Positions 37,685 through 42,897 of a stretch of DNA of 42,897 nucleotides are shown here, one piece after another; position 1 is the stretch's first letter, and each line of letters begins with the position of its first letter. Location: IMG/VR virus record IMGVR_UViG_3300043425_000403, positions 1-42,897 of that record. One strand, given 5' to 3'. The position numbers and the translations under genes are program-made. The stretch comes from a virus. A model generated the notes under the pieces. That model did not search any database. It saw only the letters and a list, made by a program, of their open reading frames with translations, and had not been told where the DNA came from.

Positions 37685-38417
37685 TTGCAACCAATCCCAT
37701 CAAAAACCAAAACCAAGCAATCAACAGCGCGGTGAAGAACACCACCACGTTGCGGTCGATGCGCTCATCACGCGCCACAAACGCCTCGGCATCACGCTTG
37801 GCTTTCTCGCGTCGCGCCTTCATTTGCCGCGCCGCTTGCCCCGCCTTCACCTTGTCTTGCATCTCCCTAAACTGCGTCCAAATCGGGCCAAGTTGCCAAG
37901 GCGCACCGCTCATCAATGTCGAGAGCGTTGGATAAGCCGCATCGAGTTCGGCTTGCAATTGCGTTAGTTCTAGTACGTCTTTTTGATTGATCTCATCCTT
38001 TCCGAAAATCTCGGTGTATCGCTGTTCGGCATACGCCTTCAAGACCCCGTAATTGTCGAACCACTCGCCGAGGTGTCCGATAAACTGTTGCACGACTTCA
38101 TCTTGGGTTGGGATGTGTTCAACGTACTCGTCGCGCTTTTTCTTTTTCGACTTGGGTTGTTCGCTTGTCGCTGCAACCGTTGGTGCTTGCGTAGGTGTTG
38201 ACGCAATTGGTCGTGCGCCTCCGAGAAGGTTCTTAATCCATCCCCAAAGGCCCGACACTTCTCTATAAAGTGCCTTGGCATCTGCAACACCGCCTTCGAC
38301 AGTTTTCTTAACGCGTTGAACTTCAACCGTGCCTTCGCGCAGAGATTCGCAACAATATTGAATCCCCGCCCACGCACCACGGAGGGCTTGCAGCGCAAGA
38401 AGGTATTCGGGCCCCAC
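37677..38417 (-). CDS. Phage protein with C-terminal membrane anchor (246 aa)
   Basis: It starts at a GTG (MGPEYLLALQALRGAWAGIQ) 1 base after the holin stop. An N-terminal helical region (REGTVEVQRVKKTVEGGVADAKALYREVSGLWGWIKNLLGG) is followed by a Thr/Pro/Ala then Lys-rich linker (about 68-95). A large helical domain and a final hydrophobic helix (VVVFFTALLIAWFWFLMGLVA) complete it. Similar long tail-anchored proteins occur in the structural or lysis regions of other phages. Role unknown. Confidence 0.7.
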   Translation of the reverse strand: MGPEYLLALQALRGAWAGIQYCCESLREGTVEVQRVKKTVEGGVADAKALYREVSGLWGWIKNLLGGARPIASTPTQAPTVAATSEQPKSKKKKRDEYVEHIPTQDEVVQQFIGHLGEWFDNYGVLKAYAEQRYTEIFGKDEINQKDVLELTQLQAELDAAYPTLSTLMSGAPWQLGPIWTQFREMQDKVKAGQAARQMKARREKAKRDAEAFVARDERIDRNVVVFFTALLIAWFWFLMGLVANA

Positions 38418-38418
38418 A

Positions 38419-38733
38419 TCACTTGATCGGTGGAAATTGGCGGGTTAGCCAGCTTTCGAACAACATCAACGCACGGCTTCCCATGTGGCCGCTGATACCG
38501 ACGGCGGCGGCGGTCATTAAGGGGTCAACATTGGCGTTGGTGAACAGGTAGAACGTAATCACGCCCGTGAACCCTGCGGTCACGATCTCGCCAATGAATT
38601 CAAGCAAGTTGAAAACACGAGCGTGGCCCGTTTGAAGTTTGCGTATGAAGTTCACAACACCCCCCATGATTGAAAGTCCAATGACCCACGCATAGGTTAT
38701 GAGCGGGATGTTTGACGGGTCTTTCTCGTGCAT
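38419..38733 (-). CDS. Holin, LydA-like (holin superfamily III type)
   Basis: A 104-aa protein with hydrophobic segments ITYAWVIGLSIMGGVVNFIRK (about 12-32) and EIVTAGFTGVITFYLF (about 49-64), plus a third, less hydrophobic segment containing AAAVGISGHMGSRAL. The FNLLEFIGEIVTAGFTGVITFY pattern matches the P1 LydA-type holin family. It is the first gene of the lysis cassette and has a dyad operator right before its start. Confidence 0.82.
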   Translation of the reverse strand: MHEKDPSNIPLITYAWVIGLSIMGGVVNFIRKLQTGHARVFNLLEFIGEIVTAGFTGVITFYLFTNANVDPLMTAAAVGISGHMGSRALMLFESWLTRQFPPIK

Positions 38734-38742
38734 CGAGCTAAT

Positions 38743-38765
38743 CTTTCTACCTTTTTGGGCGCATT
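38743..38765. promoter_or_regulatory. Dyad operator upstream of the lysis cassette
   Basis: CTTTCTACC, spacer TTTTT, GGGCGCATT. It ends 10 bases before the holin start codon and covers the likely ribosome-binding and early-transcript region. A weak minus-strand promoter (TTGGGC with TAATGC 17 bases on) overlaps its far edge. Repressor binding would keep lysis genes silent in the prophage. Confidence 0.65.
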
Positions 38766-38776
38766 ACAGAGCAAAA

Positions 38777-39238
38777 TTAGGACGCCCAAATTGCTTTTGG
38801 GCAATCGGGGAAAACTGGGCTTTCGACTGGAGTGATAACGTAACTCCGCACTGTTTCTCGGTAGGCATCAAACTCATTCTTGTTCAATAGGCTTTCTTGA
38901 ACATCGGGCAATTGCGACCAATCAGTGTCCTTTAAAAGCATTTTCGCGCGAGCAACGCACGCGATTAAAAGATGCTTGGGAGAAGGTGCGGGAGGGTGAT
39001 TCGTTGCGTAATCTTTGGCATCCCACTCATCAATCACGGCTTGGAATTCGTCAATCGAGGTGATTGGCTTGTTCACAGGTTTAATGCCGTCAGAGCCAAC
39101 AACAAACTCAATTTGGCCCGAAGCGTCATCCCATTGGACAGCATGAATTGACGGGTCGATGGAGGACATATCAAGGTCGCCATAAGCCTTGCCATTCTTG
39201 ATTACTAGGCCATCGCTTCGCACGATCGTAAGTTTCAT
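38777..39238 (-). CDS. Tail fibre assembly chaperone-like protein
   Basis: A 153-aa protein. The N-terminal half (VKNGKAYGDLDMSSIDPSIHAVQWDDASGQIEFV pattern) and the C-terminal half (RAKMLLKDTDWSQLPDV ... EFDAYRETVRSYV ... VFPDCPKAIW) fit the DUF4376/XkdW-like fibre-assembly type, where a TDW...LP segment precedes the terminal W. It follows the tail-fibre genes and should help their trimerisation. Confidence 0.8.
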   Translation of the reverse strand: MKLTIVRSDGLVIKNGKAYGDLDMSSIDPSIHAVQWDDASGQIEFVVGSDGIKPVNKPITSIDEFQAVIDEWDAKDYATNHPPAPSPKHLLIACVARAKMLLKDTDWSQLPDVQESLLNKNEFDAYRETVRSYVITPVESPVFPDCPKAIWAS

Positions 39239-39537
39239 TTGTTCACCTCAATTACCTGTTGGGGGTTGGTATTCATAGCCGCAAGCAACACTTTATTGCT
39301 TGCCTCATTTGCTTTGGTCATTTCGTTGCGAAATGATTCAACAGCCGCGCCCGTTTGTCGCTGCATCAAGCTGTTCTCGATAAGCAATATCGGCGTCCAA
39401 GCAATTGCGCACGCCCATTCGTCAATCTCTTTGCCTGTGTTGGGGTTTGTCCCACGCACTTGCGTGAACCACGAGCATTTCAATCCGACGCAATCCTTTT
39501 TTATGAGTGGGCAAAAATTCCCGTTCTTTAGTTCCAT
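39235..39537 (-). CDS. Conserved small Cys-containing phage protein (100 aa)
   Basis: A protein starting MELKNGNFCPLIKKDC. Cys9, Cys16, Cys21 and Cys43 (C-x6-C-x4-C-x21-C) with DEWACAIAWTPILLIENS suggest a metal-binding site. The C-terminal half is a helix (RQTGAAVESFRNEMTKANE). I recognise it as widespread next to phage tail-fibre genes, function unknown. An iron-sulphur or zinc site is possible. Stop overlaps the chaperone start by ATGA. Confidence 0.75.
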   Translation of the reverse strand: MELKNGNFCPLIKKDCVGLKCSWFTQVRGTNPNTGKEIDEWACAIAWTPILLIENSLMQRQTGAAVESFRNEMTKANEASNKVLLAAMNTNPQQVIEVNK

Positions 39538-39554
39538 GCAATCCCCTGTGGTGG

Positions 39555-40136
39555 TTAGTTTTTAGTGGCAATGATAACGTCAACGTATTTAACGTCAAAC
39601 GCCATCGCTGTTCCTGTAAATGTGTGACTGTGTGCGTCTTGCGTGTGGTTGTGCGAATTCATAGATAAACCATGACTGTGAGAGCCACCGCCGCCTTGGT
39701 AGTCGGTATAAAGAGCGCTGTAATAGTTGTCACCGTCCTGAACGCCCAAATACCCGTTGTTGCCGTTGAAGTCGTCCATATAGTAAGCGCCTGTCCAATG
39801 GCGGTGACTTGGCATTTCGCCTGTTCCCAAAGTTGTTCCGTTAACTGAGCCGCTTTGCGTGGTGGCTTGGTTCGTTGCGGCTGTGCTACTTAATGAACCT
39901 GTGGGTGTGCGACTTGTAAATGCGGCTGTAAAGTTAGTCGCGCCTCCGCTACCCGCCGAGCCCGTTACAACACGAAGTGCGGAATCGTTGTTGTTGGTGG
40001 TGTCTTTCGTCCATCCCGTCGGCGCGGCTGTTTGCTTGAACAGCATTGCCGTGCCAGCGGGAAAACCCGACGCGGAGCCTTGCAACGAGCCGTCGGGGAA
40101 GGTGACACCGTTTGGGCCAATGGTTGTTCCTTCCAT
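39555..40136 (-). CDS. Tail fibre protein with collar domain, second copy
   Basis: A 193-aa protein: after a short head (GPNGVTFPDGSLQGSASG) comes FPAGTAMLFKQTAAPTGWTKDTTNNNDSALRV, a tail-collar/fibre motif. MPSHRHWTGAYY and a His-rich C-terminus (GGGGSHSHGLSMNSHNHTQDAHSH) follow, suggesting metal-centred trimer packing. It is a shorter paralogue of the gene just upstream. It probably contributes to receptor binding. Confidence 0.8.
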   Translation of the reverse strand: MEGTTIGPNGVTFPDGSLQGSASGFPAGTAMLFKQTAAPTGWTKDTTNNNDSALRVVTGSAGSGGATNFTAAFTSRTPTGSLSSTAATNQATTQSGSVNGTTLGTGEMPSHRHWTGAYYMDDFNGNNGYLGVQDGDNYYSALYTDYQGGGGSHSHGLSMNSHNHTQDAHSHTFTGTAMAFDVKYVDVIIATKN

Positions 40137-40139
40137 GTC

Positions 40140-40982
40140 TTAGTCCTTTGAGGCCATAATCACATCAACGTAAGCAACCGCAAGGTTGATCGCGTTGGCC
40201 GAAACGGAAAGACTGTGTGAGTGAGATTGCCCACCACCCTCGTAATCGGTCGAATCGGCGTTTTTCTGCTGCCCTCCCGAATAGTTTCCGCTCTGTCCGT
40301 ACCAAGTCGGATTTTCCGTACCCGCGTAAACGCGGTGGCGGTGACTTGGAATTTGGTTCGTGGATAGTGTTGTTGACCCAACGCTTCCGCTGACGCTTAC
40401 GCTCTGACTTGTAAACGCGGTTGTGAAGTCAACAGAGCCACCCGAGCCAGCCGTGCCACTCACCACTCGCAACGCTTTGTTGTTGTGCGTAGTCAGCTTG
40501 GTAAAGCCTGTCGGCGCTGCGGTTTGACCGAATAGCATCACCGTGCCCGATGGAATCAAGGTTGGGTGAACGTGGTCTTCGCGTGCGTATTTCTTAGACG
40601 TTCCAACAACAGGAGAGGCCCCAAGCGGCTGCGGCGCACTTGCTGCGGCTTGACCAAGCACAAACGCGGTCGATGCCAGTTTTGTCGATGAATCATCGGC
40701 GGCTTGCGTGACGGTTTGCGCGGTCAATGTCACCGTGCTGCCGCTGATCGTTGCCAACTCAGCCCAACCGTTGTTCGCAGCGTTGCGCATCCGAAGCGCG
40801 TTTGGCGTCACCGAGGTGTCAAGCCAAAAGCTGAAAGGCTGCACGCCGCCCGATAGCGTTGCGGGGTCGGTTGCGCCACTTGCAAGGCTTGCAAGATTCG
40901 CAAGCGCAGCGTTTACAAGCTGCACCAAGGTTAGGCCCGAGAGCGTGCCCGACGTTGGAAGTATTAGTGAACCCTGAGACAT
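40140..40982 (-). CDS. Tail fibre protein with collar domain, first copy
   Basis: A 280-aa protein. The N-terminal 120 residues (SGGVQPFSFWLDTSVTPNALRMRNAANNGWAELATI ... DDSSTKLASTAFVLGQ) are an adapter typical of phage fibres. KYAREDHVHPT leads to the collar module SGTVMLFGQTAAPTGFTKLTTHNNKALRVVSGTAGSGG, then NQIPSHRHRVYAG and GGGQSHSHSLSV. It follows the tail-tip gene and likely attaches to it. Confidence 0.82.
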   Translation of the reverse strand: MSQGSLILPTSGTLSGLTLVQLVNAALANLASLASGATDPATLSGGVQPFSFWLDTSVTPNALRMRNAANNGWAELATISGSTVTLTAQTVTQAADDSSTKLASTAFVLGQAAASAPQPLGASPVVGTSKKYAREDHVHPTLIPSGTVMLFGQTAAPTGFTKLTTHNNKALRVVSGTAGSGGSVDFTTAFTSQSVSVSGSVGSTTLSTNQIPSHRHRVYAGTENPTWYGQSGNYSGGQQKNADSTDYEGGGQSHSHSLSVSANAINLAVAYVDVIMASKD

Positions 40983-40991
40983 TCTTTCCCC

Positions 40992-42897
40992 TTAGTACCC
41001 TTGGGCAATCCAATTGACTGTGCGGGCCACGCCCACGCCGCCGTTGATAACCTTGACCGTGAAGCCATTCAGCGTTTGCGCTGTAAGCTGCACGTCATCG
41101 CCTTGTTGCGCTCCGACGATTGTCGCTTGCACAGCGGGCACGGCCAAACCATTTGCGCCACCGTTGAACGGCGCGGAGTAGGTCACGGTCGAACCGCCTG
41201 TTGCGGTCGTCAAAGATGATGTGTCGATTCTATCGGGCACATCTACGGAAAAGACAAAGTTCGCCAAAATCGGCGAGATCGTTACGCTGTCCGAGTGAAG
41301 CAACACGCGGGCTTTGAAGAATTTTGCGTTGTAGTAGCCCGAAACGAAGTTTTGCCAATCCCCAAACACGCCGTCGGCCCCTGCAATTGCAATTTGCGGT
41401 TGAATAAAAATATTTGGGCCAAGGGTGGTTTCTAAGAAATCATCAACGGCGAACACGTCCACCATTGCTAACACGTTGCCCGTGATAGCCGTTGCGCCCG
41501 CTGTGTAGTTGATGAGCACGTTGCAAGGCGTAACGCGCCCCGCATTGATGGTGTGGGCACTTGGTAGGGTGTAAATGCCGTCCGTGACGGTGTATTGGCC
41601 GCCCGACGAGCTAAACACAAGGTCGCCACCTGTAACAACGAGCCCCGCGCTTTTTGTGCCGCTCCAACCCGTGCTTTCCTCGTCCCACGTTGCCAGCACG
41701 TTCGACACAAGCGCAGATTGCGCGATTTCAATGCCCTTTGGCGTGGTCGAATAGACGGTTCCCGCTTCCGAAACCACACGCGCCGCCACCCAATACATAC
41801 CCGAGGTTGGGACGACATATTGCGTGATCGGGGTTCGGGTCATCACTTGGCCCGTTTCCCATGACGTACCTAATCGCACCTCGTAAGTAATGTCGGTGCG
41901 GAAGTCGTTTACCCTGTCCCAATAGAGTGTCGTCAAGCCGCCAACGAAGTTGTTGTAATTCGACAACAGGTTGGTCACATCGGCGGGCGTAGACAACAAC
42001 GCCGAACCTGTGATGGTGTAGGTAAACGGGTTCACGTCTGCAAGCGTTTGCAGCGCGGCCCCGTACACGTTGAACGCGGGCAGCTTGATAAAAATTTGCT
42101 GACCGATCTTGTCGGAGGTGAAAGACAACTTCGCCACCGCCGTGTCAACGCGTAGAAATTGGCTGTTGATGGCGTGCGCTTCGATTGCTGTGCCGTAAGC
42201 GCCGCGACGCAAATATGTGAGGTTGTATGCGTTCGCGCCCGTCAAGGTGGCGTTGGCGTAACTTACCAACTCGCCGCCCACATAGCAGAGGGTCGCATAC
42301 AAATCCGCGTCGGTCTGCGAGGCGTTCAACAACTCGCCGTTGCTCATCGACAGGTTGACGCTTAACGTGTTCGCCGTGTCGGGGTCGCTGTGCGCTGGCA
42401 ACGCTGCGGTCAGAACGCCTTGGCGTGCGGGTTGCCCAATGTCGGCGACTTGCAAGTATGTCTCGCCGTCGTAAGAAACCCACACTTGGCAACCGCCCCA
42501 ATCCGAACCACCGCTTGCGCCAATCCAAACTTCAAGACCGTTGGCGGTCGTCGCCAATGCTGCGGGCGCTTCGAAGATGACGGGGCCGCTTGTGTTGCCC
42601 GCTGGCACGTTGAAGTCGTTTTGGTGGCCGCTGCCTTCGGGTGAATCGTAGGTGGCCGAACTAAACACGCCCGCTGGCGCGTCTTCGGCGGTGATGTTAA
42701 ACGTGTAGTCGTCGCGCTCCTCGATCGACAGAATACGCACGGGCTTTTGGTCAAGGCCAAGCGTCGTGTCGGTGATCGTGATGTAGTCGGTCGGCTCCAA
42801 CAGAGCGAAGCGCACGCCCACGCTGAATTCGTAGGTGTTGCGAACGTATAGGGCACGCTGCAAGATCATTTGCGCGGCAGCGCGTGCAACGGCGGGG
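40992..42897 (-). CDS. Tail-tip / host-specificity protein, C-terminal part (cut by window edge)
   Basis: Open to the window end. The first readable residues are PAVARAAAQMILQRALYVRN, in frame with LLEPTDYITITDTTLGLDQKPVRILSIEERDD, a well-known segment of siphovirus tail-tip proteins. Later regions include LTYLRRGAYGTAIEAH and fibronectin-like beta-rich domains (about 300-420 of this part). It is the continuation of 963-1. If the ends were joined directly the frame would be off, so a short stretch is missing. Confidence 0.85.
   Translation of the reverse strand, partial: PAVARAAAQMILQRALYVRNTYEFSVGVRFALLEPTDYITITDTTLGLDQKPVRILSIEERDDYTFNITAEDAPAGVFSSATYDSPEGSGHQNDFNVPAGNTSGPVIFEAPAALATTANGLEVWIGASGGSDWGGCQVWVSYDGETYLQVADIGQPARQGVLTAALPAHSDPDTANTLSVNLSMSNGELLNASQTDADLYATLCYVGGELVSYANATLTGANAYNLTYLRRGAYGTAIEAHAINSQFLRVDTAVAKLSFTSDKIGQQIFIKLPAFNVYGAALQTLADVNPFTYTITGSALLSTPADVTNLLSNYNNFVGGLTTLYWDRVNDFRTDITYEVRLGTSWETGQVMTRTPITQYVVPTSGMYWVAARVVSEAGTVYSTTPKGIEIAQSALVSNVLATWDEESTGWSGTKSAGLVVTGGDLVFSSSGGQYTVTDGIYTLPSAHTINAGRVTPCNVLINYTAGATAITGNVLAMVDVFAVDDFLETTLGPNIFIQPQIAIAGADGVFGDWQNFVSGYYNAKFFKARVLLHSDSVTISPILANFVFSVDVPDRIDTSSLTTATGGSTVTYSAPFNGGANGLAVPAVQATIVGAQQGDDVQLTAQTLNGFTVKVINGGVGVARTVNWIAQGY

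Overview
The window is a nearly complete genome of a temperate, siphovirus-like tailed phage, laid out as a circular or circularly permuted molecule. The two window ends cut the same tail-tip gene. Its N-terminal part is at 963-1 and its C-terminal part at 42897-40992, both on the minus strand, and family alignment from memory suggests only some tens of bases are missing between them. The base composition, the TTG/CAA-rich codon use and the tRNA-Ser-like attachment site suggest a proteobacterial host, perhaps a Burkholderiales relative. This is inference, because no host gene is present.

Late genes, minus strand (20753 down to 1, then 42897 down to about 35765). In order of transcription: small and large terminase; an HNH/AP2 homing-type nuclease; a portal fused to a MuF-type minor head domain; a 53-aa protein; a Ref-like HNH nuclease; a cassette of fibre-like proteins; a protease-scaffold fusion; major capsid; head-tail connectors; tail terminator; major tail protein; two overlapping tail chaperones joined by a probable -1 frameshift; tape measure; three distal-tail/hub proteins including an NlpC/P60 peptidase; the tail-tip protein; two paralogous collar-type tail fibres and a fibre chaperone; and a lysis cassette (LydA-type holin, several small membrane proteins, M15 endolysin, Rz with a nested Rz1).

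Early genes, plus strand. A first operon (20947-24354) of very small ATGA-overlapping genes contains a sliding-clamp-like protein, a degenerate HNH protein and several zinc ribbons. It ends at a bidirectional terminator. The leftward repressor (24979-24608) and the rightward Cro-like gene (25131) flank an operator region. A second operon (25131-35486) carries a DUF1376-type replication protein, recombination genes (DUF1064 nuclease, Bet-like annealase, RecB-type exonuclease, RdgC, SSB, NinB), a MazG-like protein, excisionase and a tyrosine integrase.

Attachment and control. Downstream of the integrase lies attP: a 25-bp segment matching a tRNA 3' end, flanked by two near-identical 21-bp repeats that look like integrase arm sites. 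The most unusual feature is a 23-bp dyad (half-site AATGCTACC, 5-bp spacer) found at eight places, mostly just upstream of transcription units on both strands. It looks like a genome-wide operator set for the phage repressor.

No complete tRNA, rRNA, CRISPR array, insertion sequence or reverse transcriptase was seen.
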